A stretch of DNA of 64,000 bases, from assembly GCF_019669905.1 (NCBI RefSeq), contig NZ_AP019778.1, positions 62,001 through 126,000 on the forward strand. The letters run 5' to 3'. The translations under genes were made by a program, and so were the position numbers. Numbering within the stretch: the stretch's first letter is position 1; every line of letters starts with the position of its first letter. Origin of the DNA: Methylomonas koyamae. Lineage in GTDB: Bacteria; Pseudomonadota; Gammaproteobacteria; Methylococcales; Methylomonadaceae. Below are positions 17,720 through 26,194 of this stretch, piece after piece. The notes below the pieces were generated by a model. It was not told the DNA's origin. It ran no database searches and saw only the letters and a program-made list of their open reading frames with translations.

Positions 17720-18247
17720 ATGATCGATGACATGGAAATTTCTATTTCGAAAGATGAATACAGGTTATTACTGGAGTTTTTGTTCTTGGCTGACAGGTGC
17801 GTGCTCAGTGCAGAACGGAAGAACCTCAAGTCCACCGAGCCTTATCGCGCGCTGATCGAAAAACTTTTGAGCTACGCCGAACGGTTCCAATGTGCCGATT
17901 TGGTCGTCGATATCCCCGGACTCCCTCACCGAATGGTGTCCGACTCCTTAGAATCAAAACTCATTTACAAAATCTTCAGCGAGTCGTTAAATGAGGATCA
18001 ATTCTGGTTGAAACTCGCCCATGCTCTGGCAGTAAGAGACGTCGACGCCGAATTAGGCGCGATTCCTTCTCAGCCCCAAAGCTCACCCGGACAAACCGAA
18101 TTGGATGAAATGCGCCTGTTCAAGCTGGCCGAAAAACTCCTCGAATGGCGTAACGAATTGCTCCGGAACGGCCTCAGCCGCTTAGAGTTACGCGCTCCGA
18201 CGGCATTCGACGTGGTGAGCCCAAAAGGCCGATCCGACATCAATTAA
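17720..18247 (+). CDS. Hypothetical protein divergent from traF
   Basis: A 175-residue, mostly helical, acidic protein with no signal peptide, membrane segment or motif that I recognise. Leucine-rich helices such as EYRLLLEFLFLADRCV and RLFKLAEKLLEWRNELLRNG suggest an all-alpha fold. A second ATG at 17732 is an alternative start. It is divergent from traF and convergent with the S49 peptidase, and probably shares the control region with traF. Embedding between two transfer operons suggests a transfer-associated role, which is not shown by the sequence. Confidence 0.65.
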   Translation: MIDDMEISISKDEYRLLLEFLFLADRCVLSAERKNLKSTEPYRALIEKLLSYAERFQCADLVVDIPGLPHRMVSDSLESKLIYKIFSESLNEDQFWLKLAHALAVRDVDAELGAIPSQPQSSPGQTELDEMRLFKLAEKLLEWRNELLRNGLSRLELRAPTAFDVVSPKGRSDIN

Positions 18248-18264
18248 GCGCGGCAATCACCGAC

Positions 18265-18287
18265 TTATCCACAAAATCTGTGGACAA
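18265..18287. repeat. Inverted pair of DnaA-box-like 9-mers
   Basis: TTATCCACA (18265-18273), a perfect consensus DnaA box, faces TGTGGACAA (18279-18287), a one-mismatch box in inverse orientation, 5 bp apart. The pair lies in the convergent gap between the hypothetical gene and the S49 peptidase. It could also act as a hairpin at the transcript ends, but no T-run follows on either strand. Confidence 0.5.
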
Positions 18288-18380
18288 GCTTGTGACAAAT
18301 CAGTCAATCATCGGCAAACGCCCCCACAATTCAACCAGTTAGAAAACTGTGTAATATTTGGGCAATCTCTCTGTCATCCC

Positions 18381-19331
18381 CTAGGTCATCGGCATAGCTG
18401 CAAGCATTGACACCAGACCCATCACGGTGGATATCGCCGAACTCGCGGTGGCCTGAATCTGGCTCAATTTACTGAACACATCGGCCGGCTGAGTGTAATC
18501 GACGATTTTCTGGAACTTCAGGATTTGTTCCGCCACGCTGCGGCGATCGCCCATACCATCGACCAAGCCAAGTCCTAACGCGTCTTCTCCGCTCCAGACC
18601 ATTCCCGTAAAGAGATTCGGATCGTCTTTCAACCGATTCCCGCGGTGCGTTTTCACCACCTCGATGAATTGGTGGTGTACGTGAGACAACATGGTTTGCA
18701 GCTGTTCGACGGCTTCGGGTTCCGGGTCGGAGAACATATCGCCGACGCCCTTGAATTTTCCAGCCGTATACAATCGGCGCTCAACGCCCAGTTTTTGCAT
18801 GATGCCGGTAAATCCGAACGAGTCCATTCGCACGCCGATCGATCCGACCATGCTGGCCCGATTGGCATAGATTTCATCACCGGCCACTGCTACGTAGTAT
18901 CCGCCGGAGGCGCCAAGGTCGCTGATCACGGACACTACTTTCTTATCCGGAAATTTTGTTTTTAGGCGTAGCACTTCATCGAAGATCATGCCGGCTTGTA
19001 CCGGCGTCCCGCCGGGACTATTAATTTCCAGCATCACAGCTTTCGCCTGATTCTGCTCGAAGGCGGTGCGCAAGCTGGCAATCACGCTATCGGCATTGGT
19101 TTGGCCGTCCGGGGCGATTTCGCCGCTAATACGCACCATCGCGACATGGGGTCGATTCCGGTTAGTCAGAGACGACCAATTGGAGTAGACGGACAGTCCT
19201 AAAAAACTCAATACCGCCAATAGCGATAGCGTTCTAAATGCGGTATTGATGCGCTGGGTTTGGCGCATGACATCCGCGTTGCTTTTGACGATTTCTAGCA
19301 AGGCGTTTACGGTAGTCGAGTTTTCGGTCAT
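18381..19331 (-). CDS. S49-family signal peptide peptidase (SppA/SohB-like) of the transfer operon
   Basis: A 316-residue membrane-anchored serine protease. It has a single hydrophobic anchor (LSLLAVLSFLGLSVY) near residues 30-45, then the S49 core: ISGEI, EINSPGG, SDLGASGGYYVAVAGDEIYA with the nucleophile Ser in GASGGYY, and SIGVRM. The Lys general base is probably in the AGKFKGVGD segment. In the family it cleaves peptides within or near the inner membrane and may clear signal peptides or process transfer proteins. The ATG at 19331 is preceded by GGAG at 8 bp. A GTG at 19340 overlapping the upstream stop is the alternative start. It is the last gene of the main tra operon. Confidence 0.85.
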   Translation of the reverse strand: MTENSTTVNALLEIVKSNADVMRQTQRINTAFRTLSLLAVLSFLGLSVYSNWSSLTNRNRPHVAMVRISGEIAPDGQTNADSVIASLRTAFEQNQAKAVMLEINSPGGTPVQAGMIFDEVLRLKTKFPDKKVVSVISDLGASGGYYVAVAGDEIYANRASMVGSIGVRMDSFGFTGIMQKLGVERRLYTAGKFKGVGDMFSDPEPEAVEQLQTMLSHVHHQFIEVVKTHRGNRLKDDPNLFTGMVWSGEDALGLGLVDGMGDRRSVAEQILKFQKIVDYTQPADVFSKLSQIQATASSAISTVMGLVSMLAAMPMT

Positions 19332-19336
19332 TGTTT

Positions 19337-20356
19337 TCACTCCAGAATTTCATAGTCAATGGAATTTCGGATATCCACCCAATAGCTCGGCTGCGATATC
19401 GCGAATAATCGCCCTTTCCAGGCTGCGAGGTGTTGTCCTTCACTGAGACACCAAGCGAATAACCAATGGCCGTCGGCCGTCATGCCGCGCAAGACTTGAC
19501 GAGCTTTCGGGTTATCCCACGCGGTTTGTCCCGCATCCTGAAACTGATTCGCCGGATCGAAGGTGGCCGGTACCGGTGGCGCCCGGCGGATTACCAGGCT
19601 GTGGGCGGTGGCCACGCTATCGTCTTTGTCCGTGGCACTTTGCAAAATTACCGGGTAACCTAAGATTTCGTCGCGCGCGGGATCGCGGGGCGCCGGTTCC
19701 ATATCGGCGAGACGCAACACTGCCCACAACGGTTCGGCGCCACCCGTCAGGCTATACACCCGCCAGCGTACGTTTTTGTCATCGCCGCAGTTATCCTGAC
19801 ACGTCGCCGTCAATCCGGCTTGCCGCACAGCGGTTTCGAAGCGGCGAATCATATCCAAGCGAGCAGTGACCGGGATGCTGAGTGAATTGGCATAGCTCTC
19901 GTCCATATACAAGCGGCCATACACTTTGTACAAGTCGGCCGGCTTTGCAGAGGGTGTTAACAGGCTCAGTGCCAATCCCGCCATCCCGATGCCAGTGCTG
20001 ACGTCCATTCCGGCCGGGGACAACGGTGCGCCAGTGGCTACCGCCCCAACGAAACTGGCGTCTTCGGCCATATTCCGTATCGGATTGGTCGCACCGGCTG
20101 GTATCGCAGCCATTGCCTCTTTGCGGGTCTTAAACTGCTTGGCCTGGAATTGCTGATTCATTAAATCCTGAACATCTTGCCTTTTACTCCGGCTACCGAG
20201 TACGTCGCGAATTAAAAACGAAATTTGATGCGCTTCCTCGGCCGGCAGCACTTTGCGGTGTGCCTCCGAAATCACAATGGGTCGGGAGGCCGGAGCGCAC
20301 GCCGTCAAGGACAACACGATGGCGACGGCGAGCGATCGAGCGGTGGTTGATGTCAT
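19337..20356 (-). CDS. Transfer-operon lipoprotein of unknown function
   Basis: A 339-residue protein with a type II signal peptide (AVAIVLSLTAC, lipobox LTAC with the modified Cys near residue 20), so probably outer-membrane anchored. The mature part contains a CQDNCGDD pair, a Gly-rich hydrophobic segment (TGIGMAGLALSLL) and a Trp-rich C-terminus. I do not recognise a named family. It sits between traN and the S49 protease with short gaps, in the same operon, and so is likely an accessory component of the conjugation apparatus. Confidence 0.72.
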   Translation of the reverse strand: MTSTTARSLAVAIVLSLTACAPASRPIVISEAHRKVLPAEEAHQISFLIRDVLGSRSKRQDVQDLMNQQFQAKQFKTRKEAMAAIPAGATNPIRNMAEDASFVGAVATGAPLSPAGMDVSTGIGMAGLALSLLTPSAKPADLYKVYGRLYMDESYANSLSIPVTARLDMIRRFETAVRQAGLTATCQDNCGDDKNVRWRVYSLTGGAEPLWAVLRLADMEPAPRDPARDEILGYPVILQSATDKDDSVATAHSLVIRRAPPVPATFDPANQFQDAGQTAWDNPKARQVLRGMTADGHWLFAWCLSEGQHLAAWKGRLFAISQPSYWVDIRNSIDYEILE

Positions 20357-20367
20357 GGCAGTTTTCC

Positions 20368-23166
20368 TTAAGGTTGAGATGGAGCGAGACCTGGACCCAT
20401 GGACCAGCCTTGCTCCTCCGCGTCTTGCCGGGTCTGATTCATGTCGATGCCTTGCAACCGCAGAACATTGCGGTCCGCCGTATTGCGACGGTCGCCCTTA
20501 TAATTCAAATCGGAACTGGCGCCGGTCAAGACATCCAAATTGAGTTTTTCCGGGGTTTGCGCCGTCGGTAAGCGCCCGGTACTGGTGAGAATACCGATCC
20601 ATTCGCTCAGGTTGACCTTGCTCCAATCGACTTTTTGCAGTTCGCTGATTGCAATGCCTTCGCATTGGGGCGACTTAGGCGGACCGAAATCCTTGCCTAA
20701 TTGCGGCCGGATTTGTTCCTGCAGGATCCTGGCCAACGGCGAGTTGAAACAACAATAGGCGTAGTTCTGTTGTACGCACATCCCCAGTATTTTGGAGCCG
20801 CAATACTGCCCGACAAAACTACAGGCTTTCACGGCGTTTTTGGCCATCAAATCGTATTCCTTCTGCTCGCACTTGTAGATCATTTGTACGACCATATTCA
20901 GAATTTGATAGATGGCATAGGCGATCATGATGACGTTGAGCATCGTCCCGATATAAGCCGCCCCTCCTCCTAACTGGAGGTTCGCACCAGTCCCTTGCAA
21001 ATTACCGGCCGCATCCACAGCTGAGGACGCCCCTTGACTACCTGCAACACTGAATAGCGCATTCGCTGCTTGTGGACCAAAAATATCAGCAGTCCAGGAA
21101 ACCATTTTTTCCATAGCCATATTCCGCAATGAACTGACCACATTAAAATACGCTGATTTAGAAAAGGTGGCCGTGCACTCGGAGCCAATGTTATCGACGA
21201 CAGAATCGAGCTCAAGCAACACATTATCCCAGGCTGTTTTAATGGGGGTATAAACCGCCTCACCGGCATCGATCAAAGGGTCGCTTAAGGTTTGCCATGC
21301 CCCGCGAATCGGGTTGGTTTTATCCAAGCGCATGACAATGTTGTGGGTTTTACTGACCTTGTACATCAGATCGATGTACTCGCCGATGCCGATGGAGGTC
21401 GGCGATTTACAGCAATCGATTTCACTGGTCAGATTGACTACTTTGCATGAGCCTCCCTTGCCCTCGAAGACCTTGCAGGTGGTCACATCTTTCGGATCGC
21501 TACAGGTTTTATCCATCGCCGCTTGTTGTGCCGAATTCAACGCGGCCAAGGCATTGGTAAAATCCTGGCTTTGTGTACGGGTAATATCAACACAATCTTC
21601 GCCCATACAGCGTACCGTTTCGCCGCAGTCCGGTTTCACGGACGCCGTCGCCTTTATCACGCCGAATTCCTTTCCGCAATCATAGGTATCCTGATACAGC
21701 CAGCACTTTCCGCTAGCGCCAATCGTCCCGTCGACGCACTCGGATCGGACGAAGGCACAGCCGCGCGCTTCCAGGGTTGCGCAGGTCTCCGGCACCTGAG
21801 CTTCAATATCGCTGACGCACTGTTTAGTTCCGTCCGGCTTTGTCCAACACGGAATATCGTTGGAATTGCACGTCGCGGTCATGGTCGCTTTGGTGCAGGT
21901 TTCCGGAATATTTTTGAAAGGTGCGTCTTTGAAATTCGGTTCGCACACCCACATTTGCCCCACCGAAGTGGTGATGGCCATGCAATATTTGTCGCCGATC
22001 TTGATCCCGGCGTTGATATCACATGTGGTTTTCACGTTTTTGCAAATTCCGTCGTCCGCCGCCTTAATTAGGTTCTGGCAGGACTTGTCGTTCATGGTCC
22101 ATTCGTCCCGAATAATAATTTTCAGCGGATCGTATTTCAGTCGGATTTGCGCAAAGGCTTCGCCGCATCCTGAGACCAACGCCTCCGCATTGAATTTCAG
22201 GATGGAATTCTTCCGGGCGTTGACAAAAGGTTCTGTCACATTGATGTTGGGATAGGCCTGCCAACTGGTCGACATTTCGCACTTGGGCGACGGTGCCCAG
22301 CCGTTGTAACCCGTCCAGACCAGCTGGTCATTGATATGAACCCGCATATAGTCATCCCATTGGGCATACAGGATGGTCGCGGAAATGATCGCTTCCGGAT
22401 GCTTCACAATGTATTGGCTGGACACAGTGGGATGGGCGCAGCCGCCGTCGCACCAGTAGTTGTCACCCACAATGCCCACCCAAAGATCCACGCATCCGTC
22501 CCCACAGGATGCAATTTTGGTTTCGCCTTGGGCCGGTAGAATGACCGGCTCTAGCAGTACATCGTGACTGGCGACGCAGGTATTGGTAATGGGAGGGTTA
22601 CGCCGACAGGTTTTGTAGTCCGGTTGCGTGCCTTTACCGGGGGTGAGTGTCGCCTTGACCTCCTTATTACAGTCGGTGAAATATTGCGAGAACAAATCAT
22701 GGTTCTGCATGACATAATCCGTCGTTCCCCAGATGGGATCATCGAATAGATTGGGATGCGCCCGATTCGCCGACTTGATTAGAGTCCGGTACGCTTCGCC
22801 GGTATGGCTAGTTTGGCTTTCCATGCTCGTTTGCATGTCGTTGCCGGCTTTGATGGTCGCTGCGTTTTTGCCGTACAACTGGGTGAAGGTCGTGGCGTTA
22901 CCCGTTTCTGAATCCGGATACAATTCGCTGATCGGGACCGATACGTCCTTACCGGTATTGGGAAAAAGGACCAAGCTTTTTTGATCGGCGCTGAGTGTCG
23001 GCATTACAAACCCGCTGACGGCGCTTTCCCCGGTTTGTTGTCCAATTTTGGCTGATTCGCTCATAGTGTCAGCGACCACCGCATGGGTCGGCACCCAAAT
23101 CAACAACACCATCAAGAAATGGCAAATGGCTCGGGTAGATGTGCGCTCGGAAAATTCGATAGCCAT
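20368..23166 (-). CDS. traN: TraN, cysteine-rich outer-membrane mating-pair stabilisation protein
   Basis: A 932-residue protein with a signal peptide (FLMVLLIWVPTHAVVA) and many cysteines spread over residues 190-620. Examples are ASCGDGCVDLW, YWCDGGCAHP, CEPNFK and CATLEARGCAFV. TraN proteins are disulphide-bonded outer-membrane proteins that recognise the recipient surface. A hydrophobic segment (MLNVIMIAYAIYQILNMVVQ) near residue 750 and cysteine-rich CSFVGQYCG...YCCFNSPLAR match the conserved TraN C-terminal domain. The dsbC gene of the same operon fits the need for disulphide folding. It lies 1 bp from traU. Confidence 0.9.
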   Translation of the reverse strand: MAIEFSERTSTRAICHFLMVLLIWVPTHAVVADTMSESAKIGQQTGESAVSGFVMPTLSADQKSLVLFPNTGKDVSVPISELYPDSETGNATTFTQLYGKNAATIKAGNDMQTSMESQTSHTGEAYRTLIKSANRAHPNLFDDPIWGTTDYVMQNHDLFSQYFTDCNKEVKATLTPGKGTQPDYKTCRRNPPITNTCVASHDVLLEPVILPAQGETKIASCGDGCVDLWVGIVGDNYWCDGGCAHPTVSSQYIVKHPEAIISATILYAQWDDYMRVHINDQLVWTGYNGWAPSPKCEMSTSWQAYPNINVTEPFVNARKNSILKFNAEALVSGCGEAFAQIRLKYDPLKIIIRDEWTMNDKSCQNLIKAADDGICKNVKTTCDINAGIKIGDKYCMAITTSVGQMWVCEPNFKDAPFKNIPETCTKATMTATCNSNDIPCWTKPDGTKQCVSDIEAQVPETCATLEARGCAFVRSECVDGTIGASGKCWLYQDTYDCGKEFGVIKATASVKPDCGETVRCMGEDCVDITRTQSQDFTNALAALNSAQQAAMDKTCSDPKDVTTCKVFEGKGGSCKVVNLTSEIDCCKSPTSIGIGEYIDLMYKVSKTHNIVMRLDKTNPIRGAWQTLSDPLIDAGEAVYTPIKTAWDNVLLELDSVVDNIGSECTATFSKSAYFNVVSSLRNMAMEKMVSWTADIFGPQAANALFSVAGSQGASSAVDAAGNLQGTGANLQLGGGAAYIGTMLNVIMIAYAIYQILNMVVQMIYKCEQKEYDLMAKNAVKACSFVGQYCGSKILGMCVQQNYAYCCFNSPLARILQEQIRPQLGKDFGPPKSPQCEGIAISELQKVDWSKVNLSEWIGILTSTGRLPTAQTPEKLNLDVLTGASSDLNYKGDRRNTADRNVLRLQGIDMNQTRQDAEEQGWSMGPGLAPSQP

Positions 23167-23167
23167 C

Positions 23168-24232
23168 TTAAAATCCTAGACAGCAGTCAGTCCATCGCCA
23201 CAATATGTAGACGTGGTATTCGCCGGAACCGGGATAAGAATGGCCTGCTCCCCATAGCAAATCACTTTCGCCAATCGCATGTTTGCTCTGGGTATCGGCC
23301 ACTGGGTAAAACATGGTGGTAGCGTATTGGGATTTCGGAATAAACGGGGAAATCGTCCCGCCGCAGACGTGATCATCGCCAACGGTTCTATGGGCTAGGC
23401 CGCGCCGATGCAGTGCGGCCGTAGCTCTTGTCATCAATAAACTGCTTTGACGCGGCGCAATGCCTTCACCGGGATGGGCGTGACCGGACAACGGATAGAT
23501 GCCACCCCAGGCCCCGGCGCACCAGAACATTTCGTCAATCGGCCGGCCGGCGGACGCCGCAACAGCATCGAACGAACACGCCGCCAATGCCACCGGATTC
23601 GCAAATAATACGACCTCCGGATTGGTGAAGAATGCCAATTCATCGTTGTTCCAGGTCGGATCCAGTTCCGAGACATACAGCAAATCGAAATCTTTGTATC
23701 CGTCGGCAAAGCACCGATCTTCCCAGAATAGATCGAGCATGACGTATATCGGGAATGCGTAATAGTGATAATTCAGGAAGACTATTTCATCAGTGTCGTA
23801 CACAACAGGCGACGAACCGCCCCACAATCGCACATTCGACTGATTGATTTTTGTGCCGCCAAGCGTCGGCGCGCACCAAGGATTCGGCACCAACTCCACG
23901 ACCCTGGCCGGACCCCAATAGCCCATGGTCATACCCACTTCCGGGATAAGCTCTTTGCCGTCGCAAACGCAGTAGACATTACTGGCGGCGGACGACGGAA
24001 CCAAATCGTCGCCCACGGACGAATCGCCGCTACCTTTTGTTTGCGGTGCGCGAAAATCCAGCACACCGCCGGCCAGCCGAATCGGAAACAAACATCCCCA
24101 GCAAATATCGGTAATCAATTTCCCCGACCAGAGTTCCGCGTCCGGACATAGGGCGTCCGCAGCACTTGACTGGCCCGAACACAAACACGCACACAGCAAT
24201 ACAAGTTGCAACCACGTCGCTGGTTTAGTCAT
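23168..24232 (-). CDS. traU: TraU, F-type pilus assembly protein
   Basis: A TraU family protein. The start at 24232 (MTKPATWLQLVLLCACLCSG) overlaps the end of the trbC-traW gene by 8 bp and begins with a good signal peptide; the frame extends upstream but that part overlaps deeply. Family blocks include LITDICWGCLFPIRLAGG, CVCDG, RVVELVPNPWCAPTLG and AACSFDAVAASAGRPIDEMF with WCAG. It is periplasmic, rich in cysteines and required for DNA transfer. It has 354 residues, close to the usual TraU length. Confidence 0.93.
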   Translation of the reverse strand: MTKPATWLQLVLLCACLCSGQSSAADALCPDAELWSGKLITDICWGCLFPIRLAGGVLDFRAPQTKGSGDSSVGDDLVPSSAASNVYCVCDGKELIPEVGMTMGYWGPARVVELVPNPWCAPTLGGTKINQSNVRLWGGSSPVVYDTDEIVFLNYHYYAFPIYVMLDLFWEDRCFADGYKDFDLLYVSELDPTWNNDELAFFTNPEVVLFANPVALAACSFDAVAASAGRPIDEMFWCAGAWGGIYPLSGHAHPGEGIAPRQSSLLMTRATAALHRRGLAHRTVGDDHVCGGTISPFIPKSQYATTMFYPVADTQSKHAIGESDLLWGAGHSYPGSGEYHVYILWRWTDCCLGF

Positions 24233-25391
24233 GGCCTGCCACCGCGATTTCTCTAACTTTGATGTGCATGCCGTCTTGTTCGACGACGCTGGGAACCGCT
24301 TCGAGATTAAAACGTTGCCGCACGTCGGCGGTGAGTAAGAACACCGATTGTCCCAACCGCTCTTCGAGCGCATTAAACGCCTGCCATCCTTTGTCCCGTT
24401 CCAGACTGGTAATCAAATACGTCACCGGACGACCTGTCATCGCCTTCCCCTCGCGCTCAGCCGCCGCGACTTGATCGGGTTGCGTGGCATCGAAGACCAC
24501 CAGACGCTGGGTAAACGGCAGTTGACTCAGCGGATTGATGCGCTGCCCTTGTCGGACGATGATCTGTCCTGCCGGGGTGACAACGTCTCTTGGCGCCGTC
24601 ACGGTGATATCAATCAACCGCTCGCGATCTTGCTGTGCCGCTGCGAGCGATAATAGTTCGGCTTTTTGCCAGAAATGGGCCTGTGCTTCACGTTTCTTGG
24701 CGGTCCAATCGATGCCGGCCATTCGCGTCTTCATCACCTTGATCAAGTCCAGCTCGGCGATAGCCTGAGTATCGCCGTGTACGCCCAGATCCACGACTCG
24801 ATCATCCGGCGCCGGACGCGATTTTAACTGTGCCTCCAACCAGGCGATATCGGTAACCCCTTCCACCTTGGCCACAACACGGTCGCCCTCCTCCACCGTC
24901 AAACTCGGCACCACCTGAATGTGGGCATTCTGAAAACGGGTCGGATCCAGTTCGATAGACGGAACCCTCTGAGCATCCAGCGTTTGCGCCAAACCATGAA
25001 TTTCGCGAATAAATTCCTGCACCCGCTGACCGTCGCGAATACCCCTGAAAACCACTAACACATCGTCTCGGCCGGCGGCCGCTTCGAATAGATTGAGCAG
25101 GCCGGTCCGACCCAAGGACGTCGAAGCGTACAGGACATAATGCCGGCGTTGATCACGCTTAGGCTTGGCGAAGGGTTGCGGTGAAGGCGCATGCTTTAAG
25201 GTTTCCAAGGCCAGCGCCTTGGCATTCGCCGCGTGCGGATTGGCATCCAACCAGGCCGGACGCGGTCCTTGTTGAGCGTGCTGCATCAACGCCTTCGAAC
25301 GCTCGAGCCAATCGGTATCGGCGCCGGCCATTGGTACCGACCCACCGATCAATACCGCCGCCACCGCTATGGGCTTAAAATGGCAACGCAT
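24225..25391 (-). CDS. traW: TrbC-TraW fusion, pilus assembly protein
   Basis: A 388-residue periplasmic protein with a signal peptide (IAVAAVLIGGSVPMAGA). Residues about 80-200 form the TrbC_Ftype domain (YVLYASTSLGRTGLLNLFEA, VVFRGI, VPSIELDPTRF). The C-terminal half is TraW: DRERLIDITVTAPRDVVTPA, GQRINPL and LLTADVRQRFNLEAVPSVV. In F, TraW and TrbC are separate interacting proteins. The fused form is known from SXT and IncA/C systems, which supports that assignment. Short overlaps on both sides show translational coupling. Confidence 0.88.
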   Translation of the reverse strand: MRCHFKPIAVAAVLIGGSVPMAGADTDWLERSKALMQHAQQGPRPAWLDANPHAANAKALALETLKHAPSPQPFAKPKRDQRRHYVLYASTSLGRTGLLNLFEAAAGRDDVLVVFRGIRDGQRVQEFIREIHGLAQTLDAQRVPSIELDPTRFQNAHIQVVPSLTVEEGDRVVAKVEGVTDIAWLEAQLKSRPAPDDRVVDLGVHGDTQAIAELDLIKVMKTRMAGIDWTAKKREAQAHFWQKAELLSLAAAQQDRERLIDITVTAPRDVVTPAGQIIVRQGQRINPLSQLPFTQRLVVFDATQPDQVAAAEREGKAMTGRPVTYLITSLERDKGWQAFNALEERLGQSVFLLTADVRQRFNLEAVPSVVEQDGMHIKVREIAVAGHD

Positions 25392-25902
25392 AGACTTTGC
25401 CTATAATCTGATCGGGATGCACCACGCCCCAATAGCGGGAGTCGAAGCTATTCTCGGTTGTGCCTGTCACCCACAATTCGCCGTCTGTGACAATCTCGGT
25501 CCGAATAAACGCGGCGGCCGGTTGCTTTAATTTACCCGCCAACGCCAACCCTTCGGAGACCACGCTACCGTTCACTCGCGCGGTTTGAGTATCGACCGTT
25601 ACGGTGTCGCCACCCACACCGGTCGCGATCTTGATCACGATGTGGGTAAACGAAAACCAGGGCGCCATGGCCATGCGTTGATCCGCGGCAAACGCCACCA
25701 GATCGTCTCGGCGAATGTCTTTGGCGTAGGTGTCGACCACGAACCAGCGGTGATTGCCGGGCAAACACCGATCTTTCTGATCGTCGATACCAATGCGAAA
25801 CCGATTTTCGAGATAAGCACCGCCAATCACAATCGCGATCAGCGTCGGGAGGGCTTTTTTAAACCAAAATACTTTTTGATCGAGGGGGTTACTCACCGAC
25901 AT
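25375..25902 (-). CDS. S26-family signal peptidase of the conjugation system (TraF/TrhF type)
   Basis: A 175-residue protein with an N-terminal membrane anchor (ALPTLIAIVIGGAYL). It has peptidase S26 features: YAKDIRRDDLVAF, then KIATGVGGDTVTV containing the Lys-side motif, and ENSFDSRYWGVVHPDQIIGKVYAL, the conserved C-terminal block. The nucleophile Ser region of canonical enzymes is less clear here. The ATG at 25902 has GGAGG at a 6-bp spacing, better than the upstream in-frame ATGs. Such enzymes mature pilin or other transfer proteins. It overlaps trbI by 14 bp and traW by 17 bp. Confidence 0.85.
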   Translation of the reverse strand: MSVSNPLDQKVFWFKKALPTLIAIVIGGAYLENRFRIGIDDQKDRCLPGNHRWFVVDTYAKDIRRDDLVAFAADQRMAMAPWFSFTHIVIKIATGVGGDTVTVDTQTARVNGSVVSEGLALAGKLKQPAAAFIRTEIVTDGELWVTGTTENSFDSRYWGVVHPDQIIGKVYALPF

Positions 25903-26194
25903 AGACATCCTCCGGCGCACCGACCACCATGTTCGCATCGACCACCACGAAACCGGAATCCACCAAATGCGAGATTTTGGCCTGCCATTCATTCATGGCC
26001 TGCTTGATGGCATCTTGACTGGCGTCTTTCGACAGATTTCGGGTCCACCCGGTCCGGTCTATCACGAACACCGGCGTCAATAAGTTCAGTTTTTCCAACT
26101 CGGTCGATAGCGAATGCCTTACCAGCCAATAGCTGGACGCCACACTGACGGCAATGGCGGCCAAAACAACGGCAATCAATGATTTAAGCGACAT
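25889..26194 (-). CDS. trbI: TrbI-like F-type transfer protein
   Basis: A 101-residue protein with one N-terminal membrane helix (LIAVVLAAIAVSVASSYWLV), then a periplasmic domain with VFVIDRTGWTRNLSKDAS and VVVDANMVVGAPEDVYV. This matches the F-type TrbI family, including the typical TPVFVID start of the conserved part and a terminal DAN.VVGAP. The start at 26194 overlaps traC by 11 bp. TrbI influences pilus outgrowth and retraction in F. Position after traC and before the signal peptidase agrees with IncA/C order. Confidence 0.8.
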   Translation of the reverse strand: MSLKSLIAVVLAAIAVSVASSYWLVRHSLSTELEKLNLLTPVFVIDRTGWTRNLSKDASQDAIKQAMNEWQAKISHLVDSGFVVVDANMVVGAPEDVYVGE

